The notes under the pieces: generated by a model | Databases searched by the model: none | What the model was told of the DNA's origin: nothing | The model's input: the letters and a program-made list of their open reading frames with translations, nothing else | Made by a program: the position numbers and the translations under genes | Shown: one piece after another, positions 7,792 to 16,610 of the stretch | Layout of the letters: every line of letters starts with the position of its first letter | Position numbering within the stretch: position 1 is the first letter of the stretch | Assembly: GCA_025916675.1 (NCBI GenBank) | Contig: CP098402.1 | Location: 1,049,205-1,113,204 of the forward strand | DNA from: Phycisphaera sp. | Lineage (GTDB): Bacteria; Planctomycetota; Phycisphaerae; Phycisphaerales; UBA1924 | Length of the DNA stretch: 64,000 nucleotides | Reading direction: 5' to 3'

Positions 7792-9912
7792 CTACGAGCG
7801 CACTTCCGCGCTCACCGCGTCACGCAACGCCGCGATCGTCCGCTCCATCTGCGGGTCGACCTCCTCGTGCCGCAGCGTCCGCTCCGCATCGCGGAAGCCC
7901 AGCCGGAGCGTGACGCTCTTCTTGCCCTCACCCACCTGCTTGCCGCTGTAGGTGCCCACGAACGCCACGCCCTGCAGGCGTTCAAGCCCGAGCCCCTCGA
8001 CCGCCTTCTCGATCGTCGCCCACGGTGTCGCGCTCGCCACCACCACCGACAGATCCCGCTCGATCCCCGGGAACGCCGGCAGCGCGCTCACCTTCGGTGT
8101 CGGCGGGTACGCTTCGAGCAACGGCTCCAACTCCAACTCCGCGACAATCACTGGCCGCTGAAGATCGAACAACGCCAGCGTCTCGCTCGTCGGCAATCCG
8201 AAGTAGCCCAGCTCGACCGAGCCACCCGCACCATCCACGAACACCCGCCCGGCATTGGCCGAGTCCATCGCCGCCGGCAGGTCGCCGCCCGCCTCCACGC
8301 GAACCTTGGCCTCGTGCCCAAAGCACAACGCCACCATCGCCTCGATACCCGCCCGCGCGACGCGAACCCCGTGCTGCACGTCCTCGGCCTTCGCCTTGGG
8401 CCCCTCGCCCCCGGCATCAACCACCATCGCGATCTTCCGAGATTCCTCGTTCGTCCCCTCGCGCATCGACCAGAACGTGGCCGACACCTCGAACAGCCGG
8501 ATGCCGCCGTCCTGATGCACCTGCGCATCGCGATTCACCCGCCGGCACGTCAGCAAACTCGGCAGCACGCTGGGCCGCAGCGTCGGCTCGGCCCCGCGTC
8601 GATCGTCGTCGACGTTCACCAGCGAAGCATTTTTTGGTAAGAACGGCGTGGCCTTGTCCGGGCTCGTGAAGCTGAAGGTCACGGTCTCGAAGAACCCAAG
8701 GGCCGTCAGCGCGCGGGCGATGCCCTCCATCGCTCGCTCCTCGGGCTGGGGCGGCTGCGCCTTGATCGCTAGCCGCCTCGCCAACGGCACCGCGTCGAAC
8801 CCGCGCAGTCGAGCCACTTCTTCGATCAGATCGGCCTCACGCGTCACATCGTGCGAGCGTTGTGGTGGGGGGGTGCATGCCAACGCGTCGTCCTGCACGC
8901 GCACCTCGACGTCCACCGAACGCAGCAGCCGCACGATCTCGTCCGCCGGCGTCTCGATGCCCAGCACCTTCGCGCACCGCTGGGGCCGCAGCGTGATCGC
9001 CTTGCCCTCGGGCAGCGGAGCGCCCTCAACGAGCGCCCCCTCGCACAGCGTGCCGCCCGTCAACTCCGCGATCAACCGCGCTGCCACCTCCGCCGCCGGC
9101 AGACACGTCCGCGCATCGACCACCCGCTCGAACCGGTGGCTCGCGTCCGTCCGCACCGCGTGCCCCCGGCTGGCCTGCCGCACGCGCTCGGGGTCCCAGG
9201 TGGCGACCTCCAGCACGATGTTCGTCGTGCCCTCGTTCACTTGAGAGTTGGCTCCGCCAATCACGCCCGCCAGCGAGGTCGCCTTCGCCCCATCGGCCAC
9301 CACGATCTCGCCCGACTTCAGCTTCCGAGAGACCCCATCCAGCGTCGCCAGCGGCTCGCCCTCGGACGCCTCGCGGATGACCAGCGTCCGGCCTTCCAGC
9401 GTGTCCAGGTCGAACACGTGGCTCGGGTTGCCGTGCTCCAGGTTCAGCCAGTTCGTCACGTCCACCGCGCTGTTGATCGACCGCTGCCCCACGCTCTCGA
9501 GCAACTCCCGCAGCCACGCCGGGCTCGGGCCGATGGTCGCCCCCAGGATGACGTGGGCCGTAAAGGTTGGGCACGCCGGCCGATCCCCGCCGCTGCACCG
9601 GTTCTCCAGCTTCAGGTGCTCGCCAACCGCCGGCCCCCGGGCGACCTCGCCGATCTCACGCGGCGTCACCACCCGCCCGGTCATCGCCGCGATCTCGCGC
9701 GCCAGCCCCAGGTGGCTCAGGCAGTCCCCCCGGTTGCTCGTCACCTCGACGTCCAGCAGCGCGTCGGCCCCCTTGGGCTCGATGCCGTCCAACGGGAAGC
9801 CAGCCGCCGTCAGCGCGGCGTCCACCTCCTCGACCGTCAAAGGCGAATCGGCACCCTCACCCCCCATACCTCTGTCGAGAAGGGAGGCGAGCCATGTGAG
9901 GCTTGCGTCCAT
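7792..9912 (-). CDS. pheT: Phenylalanyl-tRNA synthetase beta subunit lacking the tRNA-binding OB domain
   Basis: Domains in order are a short B1 piece (residues 1-45), then directly DVEVTSNRGDCLSHLGLARE, the B3/B4 region (QRSINSAVDVTNW, LAGVIGG), B5, the synthetase-like core (GFFETVTFSFTSP) and a C-terminal FDX-ACB domain (FPGIERDLSVVV). In most bacteria an EMAP-like tRNA-binding domain of about 110 residues sits between the first and second pieces. Here it is absent, giving 706 instead of about 790 residues. I chose ATG 9912 because it gives the conserved N-terminal TWLASLL helix; the frame upstream is a shadow. pheS is not in the window. Confidence 0.93.
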   Translation of the reverse strand: MDASLTWLASLLDRGMGGEGADSPLTVEEVDAALTAAGFPLDGIEPKGADALLDVEVTSNRGDCLSHLGLAREIAAMTGRVVTPREIGEVARGPAVGEHLKLENRCSGGDRPACPTFTAHVILGATIGPSPAWLRELLESVGQRSINSAVDVTNWLNLEHGNPSHVFDLDTLEGRTLVIREASEGEPLATLDGVSRKLKSGEIVVADGAKATSLAGVIGGANSQVNEGTTNIVLEVATWDPERVRQASRGHAVRTDASHRFERVVDARTCLPAAEVAARLIAELTGGTLCEGALVEGAPLPEGKAITLRPQRCAKVLGIETPADEIVRLLRSVDVEVRVQDDALACTPPPQRSHDVTREADLIEEVARLRGFDAVPLARRLAIKAQPPQPEERAMEGIARALTALGFFETVTFSFTSPDKATPFLPKNASLVNVDDDRRGAEPTLRPSVLPSLLTCRRVNRDAQVHQDGGIRLFEVSATFWSMREGTNEESRKIAMVVDAGGEGPKAKAEDVQHGVRVARAGIEAMVALCFGHEAKVRVEAGGDLPAAMDSANAGRVFVDGAGGSVELGYFGLPTSETLALFDLQRPVIVAELELEPLLEAYPPTPKVSALPAFPGIERDLSVVVASATPWATIEKAVEGLGLERLQGVAFVGTYSGKQVGEGKKSVTLRLGFRDAERTLRHEEVDPQMERTIAALRDAVSAEVRS

Positions 9913-9975
9913 AGGGGCCAAGGGTATGGCCCCAACCCCCACGCCCACCATTCCCCCGCCCGCGTACGCTCCGCC

Positions 9976-10539
9976 ATGCTCCATCGGGCCCTCTTGCTGA
10001 CCCTTCTCGCCTTTCTCACCGCCTGCGGCTCGGGCCGCCCCCAGCGCACCGTCGAGCCCACGGCCTCCACCGCCGCCCCCGCCGGCCTGAGCGTCCGGGC
10101 CGAGGTCTACGTGTGGAGCGCCTCCGCCGCCGCCCGCTTCACCCCCGGCGTCTACCTCCTCGAGCCCGACGGGACGCTCCGCGTCGGGGCGGGGCAGGCC
10201 AGGACCGACGGCCAGCCCATGCCCCCGATGCCCGGCTACCCGCCCATCCTCCGCCGCCTGCCGCCCTCGGAGGTCGATCGCCTCTGGCGCCTCATCGGCC
10301 CGACCACCCTGGCCGACCCGGGCAACCCCGAGGCCATCCGCCCCACCGAGGACTGGTCGCCCCCCCCCCCACGGACCAACCGCAGCGTCGCCCTCATCGA
10401 CATCCACGACCACAACGGCGCCCGCCGGTTCGCCGTCTCCCTTACCGGCGCCACGCCCGCCGCCATCGACGCCCGCGCCCTGGTCGAGCGCCTACAGGCG
10501 TTGGCGTGGCGGACGCCGCCGCCGGTGGCCGGCCCATAG
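9976..10539 (+). CDS. Hypothetical lipoprotein
   Basis: The 187-residue product starts MLHRALLLTLLAFLTAC, a clear lipoprotein signal with lipobox LTAC, so it should be lipidated after export. The mature part is proline- and alanine-rich with EVYVWSASAAARFTPGVYLL and PSEVDRLWRLIGP; I do not recognise the family. It is divergent from pheT with only 63 bp between starts. A strong hairpin follows the stop. Confidence 0.7.
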   Translation: MLHRALLLTLLAFLTACGSGRPQRTVEPTASTAAPAGLSVRAEVYVWSASAAARFTPGVYLLEPDGTLRVGAGQARTDGQPMPPMPGYPPILRRLPPSEVDRLWRLIGPTTLADPGNPEAIRPTEDWSPPPPRTNRSVALIDIHDHNGARRFAVSLTGATPAAIDARALVERLQALAWRTPPPVAGP

Positions 10540-10541
10540 AC

Positions 10542-10578
10542 AACCGGCAATCGGGGGCCTCCCCCCCGATTGCCGGTT
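10542..10578. terminator. Perfect 16-bp stem between convergent genes (bidirectional terminator candidate)
   Basis: AACCGGCAATCGGGGG (10542-10557) is the exact reverse complement of 10563-10578, with a 5-nt loop. It lies 2 bp after the lipoprotein stop and 30 bp before the end of the convergent gene at 10609-11256. There is no clear U-tract, so a barrier or mRNA 3'-end stabiliser is as likely as an intrinsic terminator. Part of the motif (CCCGATTGCC) is repeated just after it. Confidence 0.6.
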
Positions 10579-10608
10579 GCCAACTCCCGATTGCCAACGC
10601 CCGATCCC

Positions 10609-11256
10609 CTACGCCGCCGCGACGCCCAGTTGCCCATTTCCCACGCCCAGGCGCACCGTCACGATCGGCCCCTCGGCGACCTTGTCGGTCTGCTGGGCCT
10701 TGATCTGGTAGAGCACCTGGTCGGTGCCGAAGGGCAGCGTGCTGTCGGTAAAAACCTTGTCGGTCACGGTGGCGATCGTCGTGAAGCCGCTCTCGCCGGT
10801 GAGCTGCCGCGTGACGATGTAGAACGTCCCCTGCGGCCCCTTGCCCTTCCAGCGCAGCTCCAGGCTGCCGCCGGGCTGCAGCGTCGTGCGCACGTCGCCG
10901 GGGGCATCGGGCGCGGGCGTCTCGCTCGGGCTGTCCGCCGGGCTGATGCCGCTGAGCACGTACACCTGGGGGTCGTCGCTGCTGGCGGCGAAGGCCTTGA
11001 TTTGTAAGATAAGATCCCGCGCGCCGTCGATGGCGAGCAGGGCCTTGTCGTAGTAGTCCAGCGTCGCGTTCTTACTCGCCGCGCGCGCCGCGCCAGCGGC
11101 CGAGCGTGCGTTGGAGGCCGTATTCGTCGCGCTCGCCACGGCCGCCACGTCGGCGGCCTGCACGCCGATGGCCGCGGCGTTGTCGGTCCAGAGGCTGAGG
11201 CGGTCGGTGATCCAGTCCAGTGCGTCCCCCCGGTCGGAGGGCAGATTGCGTCCCAT
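10609..11256 (-). CDS. Hypothetical planctomycete-type protein with fibronectin-III-like C-terminus
   Basis: 215 residues from ATG 11256. The first half is alanine-rich and helical (AAAIGVQAADVAAVAS, KNATLDYYDKALLAID), followed by LQIKAFAASSDDPQVYVLSG, a proline-rich linker and a beta-rich end (GSLELRWKGKGPQGTFYIV, then TIATVTDKVFTDS) that looks like one Fn3-type sandwich. I have the impression this helix-linker-Fn3 pattern recurs in planctomycetes, but its role is not known to me. No signal peptide is visible. Confidence 0.7.
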   Translation of the reverse strand: MGRNLPSDRGDALDWITDRLSLWTDNAAAIGVQAADVAAVASATNTASNARSAAGAARAASKNATLDYYDKALLAIDGARDLILQIKAFAASSDDPQVYVLSGISPADSPSETPAPDAPGDVRTTLQPGGSLELRWKGKGPQGTFYIVTRQLTGESGFTTIATVTDKVFTDSTLPFGTDQVLYQIKAQQTDKVAEGPIVTVRLGVGNGQLGVAAA

Positions 11257-11789
11257 GGTCGGGCTCCTGTTCTGCGTGGGCAACCCGGCCTTGGCCGCAC
11301 CGCCCCGGTTTTCCATCGGCCGGGCACCCGCCCGACCCAACCGGTTGATCGACGGGCCGCCGGGGCGGCTTTTGTCCAATTCGAATGGTTTCGGAACATT
11401 TTTATAAGTTTTGTCCAGGCAGAAACTTACGTTCCTCCAAAAAACCACGCCCGGGCCGCCCCAACCCACGCCCGCCGTCCGAAAACGCGATGCGGGAAGG
11501 CTTCCGACCGCGATGGGAGGCGTTCCTGACGCGGTGGGAAGGGTTCCCGACGCGGTGGGAGGGGTTCCCGACGCGGTGGCGGGCCTTGCGGACGCGATGG
11601 AAGGGCCGGCCGACGCGATGGGCGGCCCCCCTGACGCGATGGCAGGCCCGCCCGACGCGCTCGGAAGCGTTCCCGACGCGGTGGGACGGGCACCCACGCG
11701 GCGGGCGGCCCGAACGTCGGCCCGCGCCCACCAGACCCCCTTGCATTGCCGCCAGGTTTCCGGTATGCTGGCCGCAGGAGGCACCCACC
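11257..11789. other. 533-bp divergent intergenic region with AT-rich island and repeat array
   Basis: No credible gene was seen. The region holds an AT-rich island at 11370-11420, with two direct copies of TTTTGTCCA (11370-11378 and 11409-11417) flanking a TATAAG box at 11403-11408. That is unusual in this GC-rich DNA and promoter-like. The 21-bp repeat array follows. All six frames across the array are open because the repeat contains no stops, so open frames here are not evidence of coding. Confidence 0.7.
11484..11715. repeat. Degenerate 21-bp tandem repeat array, about 10-11 copies
   Basis: The unit is close to GACGCGRTGGGARGGGTTCC. Units begin near 11506, 11528, 11549, 11570, 11591, 11612, 11633, 11654, 11675 and 11696. 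The period is 21 bp for nearly all units and 22 bp for the first two. Copies differ at several positions but keep GACGCG and often an internal GGGA...TCCC dyad. It lies just upstream of the GC-type dockerin gene, whose own RBS and ATG come 75 bp after it. Confidence 0.85.
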
Positions 11790-12614
11790 ATGCCCACGCC
11801 CGCCGCCACGCTCGTTCTGCTCGCCGCCGCCGCCCTCGGCCTCGCTCCCGCCGCCGCGCGGGCCCAGGTGCGGCTGTCGCACAGCGTGGAGGACGTGGTC
11901 CACGCGGGCGGTGGTGTCGCGTGCTATTACATTGAAGGCGGCCAGCAGACCACCACCGACAACCGCTGGTCCAAGTCCTTCACGCTGGCCGACTTCGGCG
12001 TCGATACGGGCCTGGCCGTCCACACCGTCGAGTTCGGCGTGGAGTTCGTGGCGCTCGAAGCCCTGGACGCGATCGACGTCACCATCAACCTGTACCAGCT
12101 CCCCGCGGGCAGCCCGCCGGTCTCGGGCGCCGACCGCATCGGCTCGACGGTCGTGACGTTCCGCCCGCCCGACCTGCCCCGGCTCGAGATCGTCGCGGTG
12201 GCCGTGGACGCCACCGTCGAGGCGGGCACGGCGCTGATGGTCGAGGTGTCCGTCCAGGATTTCGCCGTCCTGGCGGGGGGGCTGTTCGGCGACCAGTTCT
12301 TCATCGGCGGCAACTTCCTGGGCATCACCGGTCGCAGCTATATTGCCACCGATGGGTGCGGCTTCCCCGAGCCGATCTATGCCGATTGTGGTTTTGTTGG
12401 CGAGTGCAACTGGGTCATCGTGGCCGAGGGCCGGCGGCTGGAGGCCTGCCCGGCCAATCTCGACGGCGACGGCACGCTCACGCTCTTCGACTTCCTCGCC
12501 TTCCAGAATCGCTTTGACGCGATGGATCCCATCGCCGACTTCGACGGTGACGGCGACTTCACACTCTTCGATTTCCTCGCCTTCCAGGACGCCTTCGACG
12601 CGGGCTGCGAGTAG
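11790..12614 (+). CDS. Secreted GC-type dockerin domain-anchored protein
   Basis: ATG 11790 follows AGGAG at 11776-11780. The 274-residue product has a signal peptide (LVLLAAAALGLAPAAARAQ) and a beta-rich body with two Cys pairs. Two C-terminal calcium-loop repeats follow, NLDGDGTLTLFDFLAFQNRF and DFDGDGDFTLFDFLAF, ending GC plus one residue. This terminal pair is a Phycisphaerales hallmark and is thought to act in surface anchoring or assembly. The body (YIEGGQQTTTDNRWSKSFTL) resembles an adhesin-like jelly-roll, but I cannot name it. The same C-terminal module recurs at 50638-51276. Confidence 0.85.
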   Translation: MPTPAATLVLLAAAALGLAPAAARAQVRLSHSVEDVVHAGGGVACYYIEGGQQTTTDNRWSKSFTLADFGVDTGLAVHTVEFGVEFVALEALDAIDVTINLYQLPAGSPPVSGADRIGSTVVTFRPPDLPRLEIVAVAVDATVEAGTALMVEVSVQDFAVLAGGLFGDQFFIGGNFLGITGRSYIATDGCGFPEPIYADCGFVGECNWVIVAEGRRLEACPANLDGDGTLTLFDFLAFQNRFDAMDPIADFDGDGDFTLFDFLAFQDAFDAGCE

Positions 12615-12668
12615 AGGACGTTCCCGGCCCGGCCCCAAGGAGCGTGAGCCAACCCCTAACCTCTCCCA

Positions 12669-14657
12669 ATGCCCCAGCACGACTCGAACACTCCCGACAC
12701 CATCTCTCCGGTCATCGGCATCGACCTGGGCACAACGAATTCCCTGGCCGCCTACGCCGGCGACGCGGGCCCGCGCATCCTGGGCGACAACGCCCAGGGC
12801 TCGGGGCTGGTCCCCAGCGTCGTCCGCTACGAGCCCCGGCCCGATGGCACGCTGGCCACCATCGTCGGCCTGGACGCCCGCGAGCGGGCCGTCGAGTTCC
12901 CGCTGACCACGATCGCCAGCGTCAAGCGGCTGATGGGCCGCGGCCTGGCCGACGCGGCGGGCGATGCGCCGTACCTGCCCTACAGCATCGTCCAGGGCCC
13001 GCGCGACATGGCCGCCGTCGCCATCCCGACCCCCGATGGCTCGGCGACGTTGCTCACCCCCCAGGAAGTCTCCGCCCAGATCCTGAGAGCCATCAAGGAC
13101 AAGGCCGAGCAGGCCCTCGGCACGCCCGTCCACAAGGCCGTCGTCACCGTCCCCGCCTACTTCGACGACGCCCAGCGCCAGGCCACCCGCGACGCCGGCC
13201 GCCTCGCGGGGCTCCAGGTCGTCCGTATCGTCAGCGAGCCAACGGCGGCCGCCCTCGCCTACGGCCTGGGCTCTGCCCAACGCGCCAAGGCCGAGCCCAC
13301 GACCGTGGCCGTCTACGACCTGGGCGGGGGCACCTTCGACATCTCGATCTTGAGGATCACGCCCGGCCCAAACCCGGAAACACCCGCCATCTTCCAGGTC
13401 CTGGCCACCGACGGGGACACCCGCCTCGGTGGAGACGACGCCGACCACGCCCTCGTCGCGATGTTCCTGACCGAGGCGAACGAGCGGTTCAATCTCGGCC
13501 TGCCCGACCAACTCGCCGACGCCCTTGGTACGCTCCCGCCCCAAACCCGCCGCGCCCTGCTCACCTTCGCTCAGAACGTCAAACACCGCCTCAGCGACGA
13601 GCCCACAGCCGCCATCTCCATCGACCTGGGCGAGGGCCGCACCTACGACCGCACGATCACGCGCGAAGAGTTCGAGGCCCTGGTAAAACCCTGGATCGAC
13701 CGCTCCATCGCCGCCTGCGATCGCGCCAAACGCGCCGCCGCCAAGCAGCCCGGCGGCGACGCCATCGACGCCGTCGTCCTCGTCGGCGGCTCTACCCGCG
13801 TGCCCGCCGTGCGCCACGCCGTTGCTGAGTTCTTCAATCTCGACCCCTACACCGCCCTCGACCCCGATCGTGTTGTTGCTCTCGGTGCTGCCGTCCAGGC
13901 GTCCACCCTCGCCGGCCGCAGCCGCAACAGCCTGCTGCTCGACGCTATCCCGTTGAGCCTGGGCATCGAAACGGTGGGCGGCGCGGTCGCCAAGCTCGTC
14001 GTCGCCGGCGCCACCGTCCCCGCGCGCGCCAAGGAGACCTTCTCCACCAGCGTCGACAACCAGACCGCCATCGAACTCAAGGTCCTCCAGGGCGAGCGCG
14101 AGATGGCCGAGGACTGCCGCGAGCTGGGCACCTTCCACCTGCGCGGCATCCCGCCGATGCCCGCGGGAGTGCCGCAACTGGAAGTCGAGTTCCTCGTCGA
14201 CGCCAACGGCGTGCTGAACGTCTCGGCCGTCGAGAAACGCTCGGGCCAGACGGCCACACTCCAGGTCATCCCCAACCACGGCCTGACCAAGGACGAGGTC
14301 GACGCCATCGAGGCATCCGCCATCGAGCACGCCCGCGACGACATGACCCGCCACCGCATCGTGGACCTCGTCGCCCACGCCAGCCTCGACACCAAGTGGA
14401 TTACCGAAGCCATGGACCGCGTGGCCGACCAACTCCCAGCCGACCTGCGCGACCAGATCCGCACCTCGGTCGAAACGGTCCGGGACATGGCCACCAAGGC
14501 AAAGGAAGACTGGCGATCGGTCGACCCCGAGGCCTTCGCCAAAGCCAAGCAGGCGATGGACGAGGCCAGCGTCCCCCTGCACGAGGCGGCCATCTCCGCA
14601 TCCCTCAAAGGCATGCCAAGCCAGACAACCGGACCACGACCCGGCACGCCTTCCTGA
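12669..14657 (+). CDS. hscA: HscA-like Hsp70 chaperone
   Basis: 662 residues. The nucleotide-binding domain opens with [15 protein letters not shown] (from residue 17) and has [59 protein letters not shown] and VGGSTRVP. The substrate-binding domain has [17 protein letters not shown] and [15 protein letters not shown]. Several of these, notably [11 protein letters not shown] and AYFDDAQRQ, match HscA, the chaperone for Fe-S scaffold IscU, better than housekeeping DnaK. No isc genes or hscB are adjacent, so the Fe-S role is inferred from sequence type only. Confidence 0.85.
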   Translation: MPQHDSNTPDTISPVIGIDLGTTNSLAAYAGDAGPRILGDNAQGSGLVPSVVRYEPRPDGTLATIVGLDARERAVEFPLTTIASVKRLMGRGLADAAGDAPYLPYSIVQGPRDMAAVAIPTPDGSATLLTPQEVSAQILRAIKDKAEQALGTPVHKAVVTVPAYFDDAQRQATRDAGRLAGLQVVRIVSEPTAAALAYGLGSAQRAKAEPTTVAVYDLGGGTFDISILRITPGPNPETPAIFQVLATDGDTRLGGDDADHALVAMFLTEANERFNLGLPDQLADALGTLPPQTRRALLTFAQNVKHRLSDEPTAAISIDLGEGRTYDRTITREEFEALVKPWIDRSIAACDRAKRAAAKQPGGDAIDAVVLVGGSTRVPAVRHAVAEFFNLDPYTALDPDRVVALGAAVQASTLAGRSRNSLLLDAIPLSLGIETVGGAVAKLVVAGATVPARAKETFSTSVDNQTAIELKVLQGEREMAEDCRELGTFHLRGIPPMPAGVPQLEVEFLVDANGVLNVSAVEKRSGQTATLQVIPNHGLTKDEVDAIEASAIEHARDDMTRHRIVDLVAHASLDTKWITEAMDRVADQLPADLRDQIRTSVETVRDMATKAKEDWRSVDPEAFAKAKQAMDEASVPLHEAAISASLKGMPSQTTGPRPGTPS

Positions 14658-14709
14658 CGGACGCCCCGATTCCAGGCATCCCGGTGGGTGGATCGAGAAT
14701 CGAGGTTCT

Positions 14710-14734
14710 CCCCCGGCTGCCCTTAAACCGGGGG
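14710..14734 (+). terminator. Weak terminator-like hairpin after hscA
   Basis: CCCCCGG (14710-14716) pairs with CCGGGGG (14728-14734) across an 11-nt loop, about 50 bp after the hscA stop and before the secretion operon. The tail is not T-rich, so termination is uncertain. Confidence 0.35.
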
Positions 14735-14793
14735 GAATCTGACACCAAAGACCATGGCCTCGCGCAATCAGCCGGCGCTCTCGCGCCCAGGGC

Positions 14794-14821
14794 TTGCGGT
14801 GTGGCCAGAACGCACTAGACT
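14794..14821 (+). promoter_or_regulatory. Putative sigma-70 type promoter for the secretion operon
   Basis: TTGCGG (14794-14799) and TAGACT (14816-14821) are separated by 16 nt, in the gap between hscA and the gspF start at 14902. It is the best -35/-10 pair in this gap, judged by eye. Confidence 0.35.
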
Positions 14822-14901
14822 CTTGTGGAGGTCGCCCGATACCGGCTGGGGCTGTCGTCATGCCCCCGCGTTGGTCGATCAGGGGAACGAACGGAATACG
14901 A

Positions 14902-16107
14902 ATGTCCAGAGCAGCCAAAGGACCAAACCCATACCTCTTCCTGGCGTCGGGCCCCAAGGGCGGCAAGCGTCTCGGTGTCCGCAGCGCCGCCAGCGAGCGG
15001 GCCTTGGCATCCGTCCTGGGCCGCGAGCGGCGAGTCCTTGTCTGGTCGCGACGCCTGCCGGGCTGGCTGGGCAGCACGGGGCAGATGGGCCTGAAGGACC
15101 AGGCCCAGTTCAACGCCGTGCTGGGCCAGCTCGTCTCGCGAGGCGTGCCGCTGGTGGAGGCCCTGGAAGTCACCGCCTCGGCGGTCGACGCCGCCCATAA
15201 GGACCGCATCCGCCGTGTCCGGGCCCAGGTGGCCGGCGGGGCCATGTTCGCCGACGCCTGCGCCCGCGTGGGCATCGTCGATCCGGTCACCTCGGCCGTG
15301 TATCGCGCGGCCGAACGCACCGGCGACCTCGGCGGTGCCTGTGCGCAGATCGCAAAGACCGCCGAGCGGCAGGTCAAGGTCCGCAGCCAGGCCATCACGC
15401 TCATGTTCTACCCCATCATCGTGCTGGGCGTGAGCGTCCTGGCCGGATGGGGCATGCTGACATTCATCGTGCCCATGATCGGCAAGAGCCTGTCGAGCAT
15501 GGGGAGCGAACTGCCCTGGTTTACCGTCGCGCTCATGACCGCCGGCCAGACCATCCGAAACAACCTGGGCGTGTTCTTCCTGATCGTGCTGGCGTTGCTC
15601 GTCGTCGCGATCATCCTGCGCAAGGCCGTCATCGCGATCATCTGGAACGTGGTCCGCCGCCTGCCGGGCATGCGCGAGCTGGTGCTGGCCCAGGAAACCA
15701 CCCGCTTCTTCTCGGTCATGGCCGCCATGACGCGGTCGGGTGTCACGCTGGCCGACGCGCTGGTGGTGAGCTACCGCACGGTCAGCCACGCGAAATTACG
15801 CAAGGAACTGCAAACCCTCCAGCGAAAGCTGGTCGAGGGCGGCCAACTCGCACGGCTGATCGAAGACGTGACCGCGTTGCCGCTGCCCGTGCGCAAGCTG
15901 CTCATCGCCGCAGAGCGTTCGGGCGACCTCGAAGACGCGTTCGACGGCCTGGCCGACGACATGGCCGAAGAGGTCTCCCGCCGCAGCACACGCGCTCTTG
16001 CCGTACTCGAACCGGGGCTGATCATCTTCATGTTCCTGATGATCGGGTCGATGGTGCTGGCGATCATGCTGCCACTGTTCACGGCAACGGCCAATATGGA
16101 CTTCTAA
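14902..16107 (+). CDS. gspF: Type II secretion inner-membrane platform protein GspF
   Basis: 401 residues from ATG 14902 (an in-frame ATG at 14860 is an alternative). It has two GspF repeats: LKDQAQFNAVLGQLVSRGVP with AAERTGDLGGACAQIA, and TRFFSVMAAMTRSGVTLADA with LLIAAERSGDLEDAFDGLAD. Each is followed by transmembrane helices (ITLMFYPIIVLGVSVLAGWG; LIIFMFLMIGSMVLAIML). GspF/PilC proteins form the membrane core that couples the ATPase to pseudopilus assembly. It leads an operon running to 23178. No GspE ATPase or GspD secretin is in the window. Confidence 0.92.
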   Translation: MSRAAKGPNPYLFLASGPKGGKRLGVRSAASERALASVLGRERRVLVWSRRLPGWLGSTGQMGLKDQAQFNAVLGQLVSRGVPLVEALEVTASAVDAAHKDRIRRVRAQVAGGAMFADACARVGIVDPVTSAVYRAAERTGDLGGACAQIAKTAERQVKVRSQAITLMFYPIIVLGVSVLAGWGMLTFIVPMIGKSLSSMGSELPWFTVALMTAGQTIRNNLGVFFLIVLALLVVAIILRKAVIAIIWNVVRRLPGMRELVLAQETTRFFSVMAAMTRSGVTLADALVVSYRTVSHAKLRKELQTLQRKLVEGGQLARLIEDVTALPLPVRKLLIAAERSGDLEDAFDGLADDMAEEVSRRSTRALAVLEPGLIIFMFLMIGSMVLAIMLPLFTATANMDF

Positions 16108-16190
16108 CCACGGAAATTCGGCCACGACCGACGACGAAGCAACAACCGCGCATCTGGGTGATGCACGCGAGAGAGTACGAGGAAATAGCC

Positions 16191-16604
16191 ATGAACAACA
16201 ACACGTATACGCACCAACGCAAGGCCCGACGCGGCTTCTCGCTGCTCGAGCTCACGCTGGTGATCCTCATCATCGGCGTGCTTATGGGCGTGGCCGCAGT
16301 CGCGTTCGCACCCGCGCTCTTGCGCGGCCGGACCACAGGCACCGAGGCGAGCATGACCACCATCAAGCGCGCCATCCTTGAGTACCAGGGCGTCAACAAC
16401 CAGTACCCGTCCCAGTTGGCCGACCTGTCGCCCAACTTCATCGAGAGCGTGTCCCTGGATGGTTGGGACAACCCCTTCTACTACGCTGTGCCGGGCCAGA
16501 ACGGCCAGCCGTTCGACCTCATCAGCGCGGGTGAGGACGGCGACTATTCCACGCTCAACGACAACATCAACATCTGGACCATGAACCAGCCGACCAATCA
16601 ATAA
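16191..16604 (+). CDS. gspG: Major pseudopilin, GspG-like
   Basis: 137 residues from ATG 16191. The class III prepilin signal is RRGFSLLELTLVILIIGVL, cleaved after the glycine by the prepilin peptidase. The globular part fits GspG: TIKRAILEYQGVNNQYPSQL, then SLDGWDNPFYYAVPGQNG and SAGEDGDYSTLNDNINIW, where acidic residues would bind calcium. It would polymerise into the pseudopilus. The upstream in-frame ATG at 16161 would lengthen the leader by 10 residues. Confidence 0.9.
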   Translation: MNNNTYTHQRKARRGFSLLELTLVILIIGVLMGVAAVAFAPALLRGRTTGTEASMTTIKRAILEYQGVNNQYPSQLADLSPNFIESVSLDGWDNPFYYAVPGQNGQPFDLISAGEDGDYSTLNDNINIWTMNQPTNQ

Positions 16605-16610
16605 AGAGCC

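Noticed and set aside
11411-11935. Plus-strand open frame with PDAVGG-type heptad repeats across the 21-bp array
   Set aside because: All six frames are open through the array because of the repeat sequence. No RBS or conserved flanking domain supports this frame.
11427-15404. Very long minus-strand open frame (over 1300 codons) antisense to the dockerin, hscA and gspF genes
   Set aside because: GC-rich shadow frame. It has no family-like motifs and covers three well-supported plus-strand genes.
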